A DNA stretch of 64,000 bases from Lysobacter sp. MMG2 (GTDB taxonomy: Bacteria > Pseudomonadota > Gammaproteobacteria > Xanthomonadales > Xanthomonadaceae), in NCBI RefSeq assembly GCF_016735495.2, contig NZ_JAERQY020000002.1, positions 682,001-746,000 of the forward strand, given 5' to 3'. Every line of letters begins with the position of its first letter. Position 1 is the first letter of the stretch. The notes beneath the pieces are model-generated. The model had not been told where the DNA came from, ran no database searches, and worked only from the letters and a program-made list of their open reading frames with translations. Shown piece by piece: positions 34,911 through 42,966 of this stretch. Made by a program: the position numbers and the translations under genes.

Positions 34911-34916
34911 TCGCGC

Positions 34917-34943
34917 TCAAGTCCCGCCCCACCCTGCCGACAA
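34917..34943 (+). promoter_or_regulatory. FliA (sigma-28) promoter of cheV
   Basis: TCAA (34917-34920), a 15-nt spacer, and GCCGACAA (34936-34943) match the FliA consensus except for one -10 base. The ATG of cheV begins only 7 nt later, so transcripts would be leaderless or nearly so. Confidence 0.65.
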
Positions 34944-34950
34944 CCCGACC

Positions 34951-35877
34951 ATGAGTCAGGACCTGCTCGACCGCATCGACCAACGCACCCGCCTGGCCGG
35001 CCACAACCGGCTGGCGCTGCTGCTGTTCCGCCTGGGCACGCGTCAGCTTTTTGGCGTGAACGTATTCAAGGTGCAGGAGGTCCTGACGCGCCCGCCGCTG
35101 TTCACCCTGCCCCAGCTGCCGCGCGCCTTCAGCGGCGCGGCCGACGTGCGCGGTCGCAGCATCCCGGTGCTGGACCTGGCGCGTGCGATCGGCCACGGCG
35201 ACGCCTCGTCGGTCGAACCCAAGTACCTGGTCGTCACCGAGTTCAACCGTTCCGTCCAGGGCTTCCTGGTGTCGGCGGTGGAGCGCATCGTCAACATCGC
35301 GGTGGAGGACATCCACCCGCCGCCGGAGCACGGCGCCGAGCAGCATTACCTCACCGGCGTCACCCGCCACCACGGCGAGCTGATCCAGCTGATCGACGTG
35401 GAAAGCGTGCTGGCCGAGTCCGCGCCGCGCGCCAGCGACGCCGACCAGATCGCCCCGCTCGCCGCCACCAGCCCCACCGCGCCGCGCGAAGTGCTGGTGG
35501 TGGACGACTCGCGCGTGGCGCGCAACCAGATCCGCCTCGTGCTCGAACAACTGGGCCTGGGCGCGACGCTGCTGTCGGACGGCCGCCAGGCGCTGGAGCA
35601 CCTGCAAACGCTGGCCCAGGGCGGCGTGGTCCCGCACGAGCGCTACGCCATGGTCATCTCCGACATCGAGATGCCGGCCATGGACGGCTACACCCTCACG
35701 ACGGAAATCCGACGCGATCCGGCCCTGCGCGGGCTGTTCGTGCTGTTGCACACCTCGCTGTCGGGCGTGTTCAACCAGGCGATGGTGGAGCGCGTGGGCG
35801 CGGACGACTTCGTGCCGAAGTATTCGGAACACGAGCTGGCGCAGCGGGTTACGGCGCGGGTGAATTCGTTGTCGTAG
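34951..35877 (+). CDS. cheV: Chemotaxis coupling protein CheV (CheW-receiver fusion)
   Basis: The 308-residue protein has a CheW domain (about 18-160) and a receiver (about 178-305) with VVDDS, phosphoacceptor D238 (VISDIEMPAMDG), HTS and K290. The start DLLDRIDQRTRLAGHNRLALLLFRL is the conserved CheV N-terminus, fixing ATG 34951. CheV couples chemoreceptors to CheA and adapts by phosphorylation. It begins the rightward flagellar run, 123 nt before flgB. Confidence 0.95.
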   Translation: MSQDLLDRIDQRTRLAGHNRLALLLFRLGTRQLFGVNVFKVQEVLTRPPLFTLPQLPRAFSGAADVRGRSIPVLDLARAIGHGDASSVEPKYLVVTEFNRSVQGFLVSAVERIVNIAVEDIHPPPEHGAEQHYLTGVTRHHGELIQLIDVESVLAESAPRASDADQIAPLAATSPTAPREVLVVDDSRVARNQIRLVLEQLGLGATLLSDGRQALEHLQTLAQGGVVPHERYAMVISDIEMPAMDGYTLTTEIRRDPALRGLFVLLHTSLSGVFNQAMVERVGADDFVPKYSEHELAQRVTARVNSLS

Positions 35878-35880
35878 AGC

Positions 35881-35944
35881 CGGGATTGGGGATCAGGGAT
35901 TCGGAGAAGCAAAGGCGTCGCGCCTTTTCGAATCCCCAATCCCG
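35881..35944. repeat. Compact inverted heptamer element between cheV and flgB
   Basis: GGGATTGGGGATCAGGGATTCG (35882-35903) faces CGAATCCCCAATCCCGA (35930-35945) around AAAGGCGTCGCGCCTTTT, which itself is a palindrome. The whole 64 nt can fold as one long hairpin just upstream of the flgB RpoN promoter. It may terminate cheV transcription. Confidence 0.75.
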
Positions 35945-35952
35945 ACGCCCTC

Positions 35953-35967
35953 TGGCACAGCCCTTGC
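35953..35967 (+). promoter_or_regulatory. RpoN (sigma-54) promoter of the flgB operon
   Basis: TGGCAC-AGCCC-TTGC is a perfect -24/-12 match with correct spacing, 33 nt before the flgB ATG. The activator is presumably FleQ, encoded at 55066. Confidence 0.9.
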
Positions 35968-36000
35968 CTCTCCCTCCGGGAACCCGACCCCGGAGGCGTC

Positions 36001-36360
36001 ATGTCCGACTTCCTTGGCATCCACGGCACCGCGCTGGCCCTGCGAGAGCAGCGGCTGCAGTTGCTGTCGGCCAACCTGGCCAACGCCGACACGCCCGACT
36101 TCAAGGCACAGGACCTGGACTTCACCACGGCCCTGCGCTCGGCGTTGCAGCCCAACGCCGCCAATGCCGACGCCATCGGCGCGGCCGCGCAAGGCGCGCG
36201 CTACGAAAGACCGTCCGGCCAGCCCAGCGTCGACGGCAACACCGTCGACGGCGAGCGCGAGCACGCGCTGTTCGCGCAGGCGGCGCTGGAGTACCGCGCC
36301 TCGCTGACGTTCGTCGAATCCAAGGTGCGCGGCATGCTCACCGCGATTACCGGCCAATAA
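36001..36360 (+). CDS. flgB: Flagellar proximal rod protein FlgB
   Basis: The 119-residue protein has the rod/hook N-terminal motif LQLLSANLANADTPDFKAQDLDF and a C-terminal amphipathic helix AALEYRASLTFVESKVRGM. It forms the proximal rod with FlgC, FlgF and FliE. GGAGGCGTC precedes the ATG. It is 26 nt from flgC. Confidence 0.95.
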   Translation: MSDFLGIHGTALALREQRLQLLSANLANADTPDFKAQDLDFTTALRSALQPNAANADAIGAAAQGARYERPSGQPSVDGNTVDGEREHALFAQAALEYRASLTFVESKVRGMLTAITGQ

Positions 36361-36386
36361 GCCGCCGGCCAATAAGGAGACGACGC

Positions 36387-36794
36387 ATGAGCAACCTGCC
36401 CATCTTCGACGTCGCCGGTTCGGCGATGAACGCACAGTCGGTGCGACTGTCGACCATCGCCTCCAACCTCGCCAACGCCGATTCCGTCGCCGGCAATCCC
36501 GACGCGGTCTATCGCGCCAAGCAGCCGGTGTTCCGCGCCGAAGGCGTGCCGGGCGATCCGGCGCTGGCCGGCGTCAACGTCGTGGAAGTGCGCGAAAGCA
36601 ACGACGCACCGCTCAAGCGCTACGAACCCGGCCATCCGCTCGCCGACGCGCAGGGCTACGTGTATGCGCCGGCGGTGGACCCGGTGGCGCAGATGGTCGA
36701 TCTCATTTCCGCCTCGCGCAGCTACCAGGCCAACGTCGAGGTGTTCAACAGCGCCAAGGAACTGGCGTTGTCGACGTTGAACATGGGGCGTTGA
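36387..36794 (+). CDS. flgC: Flagellar proximal rod protein FlgC
   Basis: The 135-residue protein has VRLSTIASNLANADSVAGNPDAVYRAKQPVF at the N-terminus and NVEVFNSAKELALSTLNMGR at the C-terminus, both standard FlgC ends. DPVAQMVDLISASRSYQANVEV is the family signature. AAGGAG lies upstream of ATG 36387. Confidence 0.95.
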   Translation: MSNLPIFDVAGSAMNAQSVRLSTIASNLANADSVAGNPDAVYRAKQPVFRAEGVPGDPALAGVNVVEVRESNDAPLKRYEPGHPLADAQGYVYAPAVDPVAQMVDLISASRSYQANVEVFNSAKELALSTLNMGR

Positions 36795-36825
36795 TGGTGA
36801 GCGCGCGTAGCCACCTCCGTCTTCC

Positions 36826-36948
36826 TGCCCCTCCCCCTGCATGCAGGGGGAGGTTGGGAGGGGGGCGTGAGGCGCGCCAGCGCCGAGCTCGCCGCGATGC
36901 GGCCTCGCAACCCCTCCCCAACCCTCCCCTGCACGCAGGGGAGGGAGT
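36826..36948. repeat. CTCCCC-type mosaic repeat between flgC and flgD
   Basis: CCCCTCCCCCTGCATGCAGGGGGAGG begins the element and CCCTCCCCTGCACGCAGGGGAGGG ends it. GCGCGCCAGCGCCGAGCTCGCCGCGATGCGGC lies between. A near-identical copy is at 61415-61535 and a partial one at 9958-10021. Confidence 0.85.
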
Positions 36949-36959
36949 CAGTCAGTCCA

Positions 36960-37036
36960 GTAGCCCGGGTAAGCGCAGCGCACCCGGGATTTGCGCCAAC
37001 CGTCCCGGGTGCGACCTTCGGCCTTACCCGGGCTAC
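36960..37036. repeat. GTAG-headed inverted REP pair (BIME) before flgD
   Basis: GTAGCCCGGGTAAGCGCAGC (36960) faces GGCCTTACCCGGGCTAC ending at 37036. GTAG followed by a CCCGGGT stem is the layout of RAYT-associated REPs. Two further copies lie in the flg operon (39804-39879 and 42778-42927). Confidence 0.85.
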
Positions 37037-37062
37037 GAACTTGCTGGAACTTCGAGACTCCC

Positions 37063-37725
37063 ATGACCTCCATCTCCGACTTCGCCACCAGCCTCGGCAC
37101 CAACGCCACCGGCAGCGACACGAAGAAGAAAGCCGATTCGCTCGGCCAGGCCGATTTCCTGCGCCTGATGACCGAACAGCTGCAGCACCAGGACCCGCTG
37201 AACCCGATGCAGAACAGCGAGTTCCTCGGACAGCTGGCGCAGTTCTCCACCGTGCAGGGCATCCAGGGACTGCAATCGTCGATGGACGGTTTCAGTTCCT
37301 CGCTCGCCACCGACCAGATGCTGCGCGGCGCTTCGCTCGTCGGCCGCAACGTGCTGGTGCCCTCGGCGAAGATGTCGCTGGGCGCGGAAGGCAACGTCAA
37401 CGGCGTGGTCGCCGCGCCCGACTCGGGCACGGTCACCTTCGAGATCACCGACGCCAACGGCCAGAGCGTGCGCAAGTTCACCGTGCAGGCCGAGAAGGCC
37501 GGCGAAGTCTCCTTCGAATGGGACGGCAAGGACGCGGACGGCAAGCGTCTTCCCGCCGGCACCTACGGCGTCACCGCCAGCTACGGCTCGGGCGAGACGA
37601 AGAAGGACCTGAGCACCTACGTCGAGGCGCGCGTGGACAGCGTCACCGTCGGCAGCGACGGCGTGTTCCTCGACCTGGCCGGACTGGGCACCGCGCCCAT
37701 GGACTACGTGCTGCGCATCCGCTGA
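37063..37725 (+). CDS. flgD: Flagellar hook capping protein FlgD
   Basis: The 220-residue protein has QADFLRLMTEQLQHQDPLNPMQNSEFLGQLAQFSTVQGI, the FlgD signature, then a FlgD Ig-like/Tudor domain (EVSFEWDGKDADGKRLPAGTYGV). It acts as scaffold for hook assembly. ATG 37063 matches the family start, and the longer in-frame extension is REP sequence. Confidence 0.95.
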   Translation: MTSISDFATSLGTNATGSDTKKKADSLGQADFLRLMTEQLQHQDPLNPMQNSEFLGQLAQFSTVQGIQGLQSSMDGFSSSLATDQMLRGASLVGRNVLVPSAKMSLGAEGNVNGVVAAPDSGTVTFEITDANGQSVRKFTVQAEKAGEVSFEWDGKDADGKRLPAGTYGVTASYGSGETKKDLSTYVEARVDSVTVGSDGVFLDLAGLGTAPMDYVLRIR

Positions 37726-37792
37726 TTCCGATCCCACACCGACATCCTTCCCGCTCGCGGGACGGACGCTTCCTCTCTCCGGAGAACACCTC

Positions 37793-39016
37793 ATGGGTTT
37801 CAACACTTCGCTGTCCGGCATCAACGCCGCCAACGCCGACCTCAACGTCACGGCGAACAACATCGCCAACGTCAACACGACCGGCTTCAAGGAGTCGCGC
37901 GCCGAGTTCGCCGACCTGTTCTCGTCCACGTCCTACGGCCTGTCGCGCAACGCCATCGGTTCGGGCGTGAAGCTGAGCAACGTCGCGCAGCAGTTCTCGC
38001 AGGGCAACATCGACCCGACCGGTCGCGGCATGGACGTGGCGATCGACGGCGAGGGCTTCTTCGTCCTCAACGACAACGGCGCGCGCGTGTACAGCCGCGC
38101 CGGCAACTTCCAGCCCGATCCCAACGGCTTCATCGGCACGCCCGACGGCAAGCGCCTGCAGGTGTTCGCGCCCAACGCCAACGGAAACGGTTTCGACGTG
38201 GGCCGCCTCGTCGACCTGCAACTGCTCACCACCACCAGCCCGCCGCAGGCCTCCACCAACGTCGACATGCAGGTGACGCTGCCCGGCAACGCCACCGCGC
38301 CGACGGTCGTGCCGTTCGATCCGACCGACACCAACACCTACAGCCATTCCACGGGCGGCGCGACGGTGTACGACTCGCTGGGCGTCGGCCACACGCAGAC
38401 CTCGTATTTCGTGAAGACCGCCAACGCCAACGAATGGCAGGTCTACAACTACATCGACGGCACCGCCGTGGGCGCGCCGACGACGCTGCAGTTCAACGGC
38501 TCCGGCGCGCTGATCGCGCCGGCCAACGGCCAGATCCCGATGGCGCCGTTCACGCCGACCACCGGCGCGGGCGTCATGAACCTGACGCTCAACCTGGGCG
38601 GTTCGGCGCAGTACGGCTCGGCGTTCGCGCTGCGCGAGATCGACCCGGACGGTTACCCGGCCGGCAAACTCAACGAGATCGACATCGACCCCACCGGCGT
38701 GGTTTACGCGCGTTACTCCAACGGTGCCGACCAGGCGCTGGGCCAGATCGCGCTGACCACCTTCACCAATCCGCAGGGCCTGGCGCCGCAGGGCAACAAC
38801 GTGTGGGCCGAAACCTACGCCTCCGGCGACCCGCGCACCGGCGCGCCGGACACGGCGGACTTCGGCGTGCTGCAGTCCGGCGCGCTGGAAGCGTCCACGG
38901 TCGATCTCACCGAACAGCTGGTCAACATGATCACCGCGCAGCGCAACTTCCAGGCCAACGCGCAGATGATCTCGACGCAGGACCAGGTCACCCAGACGAT
39001 CATCAACATCCGCTAA
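37793..39016 (+). CDS. flgE: Flagellar hook protein FlgE
   Basis: The 407-residue protein begins [38 protein letters not shown] and ends QLVNMITAQRNFQANAQMISTQDQVTQTIINIR, the two conserved coiled-coil ends of FlgE. The AIDGEGFFVLND motif and central D1/D2 domains are present. GGAG is 9 nt upstream. Confidence 0.95.
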   Translation: MGFNTSLSGINAANADLNVTANNIANVNTTGFKESRAEFADLFSSTSYGLSRNAIGSGVKLSNVAQQFSQGNIDPTGRGMDVAIDGEGFFVLNDNGARVYSRAGNFQPDPNGFIGTPDGKRLQVFAPNANGNGFDVGRLVDLQLLTTTSPPQASTNVDMQVTLPGNATAPTVVPFDPTDTNTYSHSTGGATVYDSLGVGHTQTSYFVKTANANEWQVYNYIDGTAVGAPTTLQFNGSGALIAPANGQIPMAPFTPTTGAGVMNLTLNLGGSAQYGSAFALREIDPDGYPAGKLNEIDIDPTGVVYARYSNGADQALGQIALTTFTNPQGLAPQGNNVWAETYASGDPRTGAPDTADFGVLQSGALEASTVDLTEQLVNMITAQRNFQANAQMISTQDQVTQTIINIR

Positions 39017-39048
39017 GCGCGGACGCGATGAGATAGGAGGTCCGTGCC

Positions 39049-39792
39049 ATGACCGATCGCGCGCTCTACATCGCCATGACCGGCGCCAGCACGTCGCTGA
39101 AGACGCAGTCGGCGGTGTCGCACAACCTGGCGAACGCGAACACGGTGGGCTTCCAGGCGACGCTCGCCGGTTCCACCGCCGCGCCCGTCACCGGCAACGG
39201 CCACGCCTCGCGCGTGGCCGCCGCCGCGCAGACCTACGGCGTCAGCGGCACGCACGGGGCGATCCTCAACACCGGCAACACGCTCGACGTGGCGCTCAAC
39301 CAGGATCGCTGGCTCACCGTGCAGGACGCGCAGGGCGGCGTGGCCTACACGCGCGCCGGCAATCTGCAGATGAATGCCAACGGCCTGCTGACCAGCAACG
39401 GCCGGCCGGTGCTGGGAAGCGATGGCGCGCCGGTCACGGTACCGCCGTTCCAGTCGATGGACATCGCCAGCGACGGCACGATCTCGATCGTCCCGCAGGG
39501 CCAGCCCGCTTCCACCATCGCCGAAGCCGGCCGCCTGGGCGTGGTGCAGTCGCGCACCGCCGACCTGGTGCGCGGCGACGACGGCCTGATGCGCGCCGCC
39601 AACGGCCAGCCGCCGCCGCCCGCGGCCGGCGACGTGCTCACCTCCGGCGCGGTGGAGAACAGCAACGTCGAGGCGACCTCGATGCTGGTGCAGATGATCC
39701 AGACCGCACGCGCCTTCGAGATGCAGGTACGCGTCTTGCAGAGCGTGGATGAGAACGCGCGCAGCGCCAATTCGTTGTTGTCGACGCGCTGA
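39049..39792 (+). CDS. flgF: Flagellar rod protein FlgF
   Basis: The 247-residue protein has AMTGASTSLKTQSAVSHNLANANTVGFQA and LDVALNQDRWLTVQDAQGGVAYTRAGNLQMNANG, then the SNVEATSMLVQMIQTARAFEMQVRVL end. AGGAGG precedes ATG 39049. A BIME separates it from flgG. Confidence 0.94.
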   Translation: MTDRALYIAMTGASTSLKTQSAVSHNLANANTVGFQATLAGSTAAPVTGNGHASRVAAAAQTYGVSGTHGAILNTGNTLDVALNQDRWLTVQDAQGGVAYTRAGNLQMNANGLLTSNGRPVLGSDGAPVTVPPFQSMDIASDGTISIVPQGQPASTIAEAGRLGVVQSRTADLVRGDDGLMRAANGQPPPPAAGDVLTSGAVENSNVEATSMLVQMIQTARAFEMQVRVLQSVDENARSANSLLSTR

Positions 39793-39803
39793 GACGAACC
39801 GCC

Positions 39804-39879
39804 GTAGCCCGGGTAAGCGCAGCGCACCCGGGGCCCGGTGAGGCACCCCGGGTGCGGCCTTCGGCCTTACCCGGGCTAC
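39804..39879. repeat. GTAG-headed inverted REP pair between flgF and flgG
   Basis: GTAGCCCGGGTAAGCGCAGC faces CGGCCTTACCCGGGCTAC with a 30-nt centre rich in CCCGGG. It is nearly identical to the copy at 36960-37036. Confidence 0.85.
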
Positions 39880-39904
39880 ACACATTCCCCAGGAGACAAC
39901 CGCC

Positions 39905-40690
39905 ATGACCCAGGCTCTATGGATCGCCAAGACCGGCCTCGACGCGCAGCAGACGCGTATGGCGGTGATCTCGAACAATCTGTCCAACGTCAACACGACG
40001 GGCTTCAAGCGCGACCGCGCGGAGTTCCAGGACCTGCTGTACCAGACCATCCGCCAGCCCGGCGGCGCGACGTCCGAACAGACGCAGTCGCCCACCGGCC
40101 TGTCCACCGGCACCGGTGTGCGCGTGGCGGCGACGGCGAAGGAGTTCTCGCAGGGCAACCTGGCCGTCACCGGCGGCGCGCTGGACGTGGCCATAGACGG
40201 TCGCGGCTTCTTCGAAGTGCTGATGCCCGACGGCAGCACCGCCTACACGCGCGACGGCAGCTTCAAGCGCAGCCCGCAAGGCGAACTGGTGACCAGCTCC
40301 GGTTATCCGGTGCAGCCGGGCATCCAGTTTCCCGAAGGCACGCAGAGCGTGACCATCGGCGCCGACGGCACCGTTTCGGTGAAGGTGCAGGGCCAGGCCG
40401 AAGACGTGCAGGTCGGTGCGCTGACGCTGGCGGATTTCGTGAACCCCTCGGGCCTGCAGGCCATCGGCGGCAACCTCTTCGTCGAAACCGGCGCCAGCGG
40501 CCCGGCGCAGACCGGCGCGCCCGGCACCAACGGTGCCGGCCAGCTCGCGCAGGGGCAGTTGGAAGGCTCCAACGTCAACGTCGTGGAAGAGCTGGTGTCG
40601 ATGATCGAGACCCAGCGCGCGTACGAGACCAACGCCAAGGCGATCTCGACCACCGACTCGATGCTCGGCTTCCTCAACAACAACCTGTGA
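39905..40690 (+). CDS. flgG: Flagellar distal rod protein FlgG
   Basis: The 261-residue protein starts [46 protein letters not shown]. It ends in [37 protein letters not shown]. Both are FlgG signatures. CAGGAGACAACC lies before the ATG. It overlaps nothing and is followed 8 nt later by flgH. Confidence 0.96.
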   Translation: MTQALWIAKTGLDAQQTRMAVISNNLSNVNTTGFKRDRAEFQDLLYQTIRQPGGATSEQTQSPTGLSTGTGVRVAATAKEFSQGNLAVTGGALDVAIDGRGFFEVLMPDGSTAYTRDGSFKRSPQGELVTSSGYPVQPGIQFPEGTQSVTIGADGTVSVKVQGQAEDVQVGALTLADFVNPSGLQAIGGNLFVETGASGPAQTGAPGTNGAGQLAQGQLEGSNVNVVEELVSMIETQRAYETNAKAISTTDSMLGFLNNNL

Positions 40691-40698
40691 GGCGCGTC

Positions 40699-41397
40699 GT
40701 GAACGCTCTCGTGCGAATCACCCTGCTTCGAGCCGCCGTGGCCGGCGCGACGCTTGCGCTGTCCGGCTGTGCCGCCGTCGTCGGCGACGTGCGTCCGTTC
40801 GAACCGATGGTCGCACCGCCCGCCGCGGTCGTCGCGCCGGTCGCGCCTTCCAGCGAAGGCTCCATCTACGGCGGTCGCGGCCTGAACCTGTTCCAGGACA
40901 ACAAGGCGCGCGACGTGGGCGACCTGGTCACCATCGTGCTGGTGGAAAACACCAGCGCGCGTGCACAGGCCAACACGTCGGTGAGCAAGGAATCGGGCAT
41001 CGAGATGGCCGCGCCGACCATCGCCGGCGTGCCGATCACCTACAAGGGCAACGCGATCCTGGAAGCGTCGGTGGAAGGCTCGCGCGACTTCAAGGGCGCC
41101 GGCAACAGCACGCAGAGCAACCGCCTCAACGGTTCGGTCACCGCGACCGTCGTGCAGAACCTGGGCAACGGCAACCTGCTGGTGCGCGGCGAGAAGCAGG
41201 TGCGCCTGAACCAGGGCGACGAGCTGATCCAGGTTCAAGGAATCGTGCGCACCGCCGATATCGGTCCCGACAACCGCATTTCGTCCGACCGCGTCGGCGA
41301 TGCGCGCATCGTCTATGGCGGGCGCGGCACGCTGGCGCGTTCCAACGCGATGGGCTGGCTGGGTCGGTTCTTCAATTCCGCTGTCTACCCGTACTGA
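40699..41397 (+). CDS. flgH: Flagellar L-ring lipoprotein FlgH
   Basis: The 232-residue protein has a lipobox ALSGC near residue 20 and the FlgH motifs GSIYGGRGLNLFQDNKARDVGDLVTIVLVENT, GNGNLLVRGEKQVRLNQGDELIQVQGIVR and DARIVYGGRGTL. It forms the outer-membrane L-ring. GTG 40699 has GAGG 7 nt upstream. The stop is followed 9 nt later by flgI. Confidence 0.95.
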   Translation: MNALVRITLLRAAVAGATLALSGCAAVVGDVRPFEPMVAPPAAVVAPVAPSSEGSIYGGRGLNLFQDNKARDVGDLVTIVLVENTSARAQANTSVSKESGIEMAAPTIAGVPITYKGNAILEASVEGSRDFKGAGNSTQSNRLNGSVTATVVQNLGNGNLLVRGEKQVRLNQGDELIQVQGIVRTADIGPDNRISSDRVGDARIVYGGRGTLARSNAMGWLGRFFNSAVYPY

Positions 41398-41406
41398 GGA
41401 GGGCGT

Positions 41407-42747
41407 ATGAACATTCGTATTTCCTCCTCGTCGCAGGCTTTGAGCCCCTCTCCCTCCGGGAGAGGGGTTGGGGTGAGGGGCAACGAAGGGAAAGGGTTGA
41501 ACCGCTTTTGCCGTACAACGCTGCGCGGTTGCTGCGCGCTGTCTGCCCGCATCGCGAGAATCAAAATGGATTCCAGCTTTCGCTGGAATGCCGGTGACAA
41601 GGGTGACGGCGTGCGGGCCTGGATCCCGGCCTTCGCCGGGATGACGGTTTCGATGGCGTACGCGTCGACGTTCGCGCTGCTCGCCGTCGCCACCGCCCTG
41701 CCCGCCCACGCCGAACGCATCAAGGACCTCGCGCAAGTGGCTGGCGTTCGCGGCAATCCGCTGGTGGGTTACGGCCTCGTCGTCGGACTGGATGGCAGCG
41801 GCGACCGCACCAGCCAGACGCCCTTCACCGTGCAGAGCCTGAAGACGATGCTCGACCAGCTCGGCGTCAGCATTCCGCCGGGCGTGAACCCGCAGCTCAA
41901 GAACGTCGCCGCCGTCGCCATCCAGGCCGAACTGCCGCCCTTCGCCAAGCCGGGCCAGCCGATCGACGTCACCGTCTCGTCCATCGGCAACGCCGGTTCG
42001 CTGCGCGGCGGCAGCCTGCTGATGGCGCCGTTGAAGGGCGCCGACGGCCAAGTCTACGCGATCGCGCAGGGCAGCCTGGTGGTGTCGGGCTTCGGCGCGT
42101 CCGGCAAGGACGGCTCGCGCATTTCGGTCAACGCGCCCAACGGCGGACGCATTCCCAACGGCGCGATCGTCGAACGCGCGGTGGCCGGCGCGCCGGCGGC
42201 GGGCAACGTCACGCTGAACCTGCACGAGGCCGACTTCACCACCGCCTCGCGCATCGTCACCGCCGTCAACGCCGCGTTCGGCAACGGCCGCGCGCGCGCG
42301 GTGGACGCGGTCACCATCGAAGTGATGCCGCCCAACGACGGCGACCGCGTCGGTTTCCTGGCGCGACTGGAATCGCTGGACGTGAGCCCCGGCGCGGCGG
42401 CGGCCAAGGTCATCGTCAATTCGCGCACCGGCACCGTGGTGATGGGCGGCCAGGTCAGCGTGCTGCCGGCGGCGGTGTCGCACGGCTCGCTGACGGTGTC
42501 GATCACCGAGAACACGCAGGTCAGCCAGCCCAACGAATTCGGCCGCGGCGACACCGTGGTCACGCCGCAGTCCTCGGTCGAAGCCAGCCAGGACGGCGGC
42601 CGCATGTTCCTGTTCCAGGGCGGCACGTCGCTGGAGCAGATCGTGCGCGCGGTGAACGCCGTCGGCGCCGCACCGGGCGACATCGTGGCGATCCTGGAAG
42701 CGCTCAAGCGCGCCGGGGCGCTGCGCGCGGAGCTGGAGGTGATCTAG
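41407..42747 (+). CDS. flgI: Flagellar P-ring protein FlgI with repeat-interrupted leader
   Basis: The mature part ([31 protein letters not shown] onward to the [10 protein letters not shown] end) is a normal full-length FlgI, the periplasmic P-ring subunit. The leader is abnormal: from ATG 41407 (GGAGGG upstream) to ERIK there are 102 residues instead of about 20-35. The extra part is encoded by a CTCTCCC hairpin repeat (41440-41482) and a REP pair (41566-41647), all in frame. A hydrophobic core with AHA cleavage site ([16 protein letters not shown]) remains just before ERIK. In-frame ATGs at 41566, 41641 and 41653 could be used instead. Confidence 0.9.
   Translation: MNIRISSSSQALSPSPSGRGVGVRGNEGKGLNRFCRTTLRGCCALSARIARIKMDSSFRWNAGDKGDGVRAWIPAFAGMTVSMAYASTFALLAVATALPAHAERIKDLAQVAGVRGNPLVGYGLVVGLDGSGDRTSQTPFTVQSLKTMLDQLGVSIPPGVNPQLKNVAAVAIQAELPPFAKPGQPIDVTVSSIGNAGSLRGGSLLMAPLKGADGQVYAIAQGSLVVSGFGASGKDGSRISVNAPNGGRIPNGAIVERAVAGAPAAGNVTLNLHEADFTTASRIVTAVNAAFGNGRARAVDAVTIEVMPPNDGDRVGFLARLESLDVSPGAAAAKVIVNSRTGTVVMGGQVSVLPAAVSHGSLTVSITENTQVSQPNEFGRGDTVVTPQSSVEASQDGGRMFLFQGGTSLEQIVRAVNAVGAAPGDIVAILEALKRAGALRAELEVI
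41440..41647. repeat. Two intergenic repeats inside the flgI leader
   Basis: GAGCCCCTCTCCCTCCGGGAGAGGGG..TTGGGGTGAGGGG (41443-41482) belongs to the family found at 19999, 51374 and 52276. GGATTCCAGCTTTCGCTGGAATG (41570-41592) and GGATCCCGGCCTTCGCCGGGATGACGG (41621-41647) are REPs like those at 52932 and 52605. Together they add about 210 nt, a multiple of three, to the 5' end of flgI. Confidence 0.9.
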
Positions 42748-42777
42748 TGCCATCCAATCGTCGACAGCACGGCCTTT

Positions 42778-42927
42778 GTAGCCCGGGTAAGCGAAGCGCA
42801 CCGCGCCCCACAGACAACTCAGTCGTGGCGGCGATGAACGCGCCGCAGCGCGTTGCACCGGTAACGTGCGACTTGTTTGTGGTTTGGGCGCGTCACCCCG
42901 GGTGCGGCTTCGCCTTACCCGGGCTAC
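42778..42927. repeat. Long GTAG-headed inverted REP pair between flgI and flgJ
   Basis: GTAGCCCGGGTAAGCGAAGC (42778) faces GGCTTCGCCTTACCCGGGCTAC (42906-42927). The centre is about 105 nt, longer than in the other two copies. Confidence 0.85.
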
Positions 42928-42939
42928 AGCATCGCGCGC

Positions 42940-42954
42940 AGGCACAGCTCTTGC
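42940..42954 (+). promoter_or_regulatory. Candidate RpoN promoter of flgJ
   Basis: AGGCAC-AGCTC-TTGC differs from the -24/-12 consensus in one base. The -12 element ends 12 nt before the flgJ ATG, so the transcript would begin at or next to the start codon. Confidence 0.5.
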
Positions 42955-42966
42955 CTTGACCCCACC

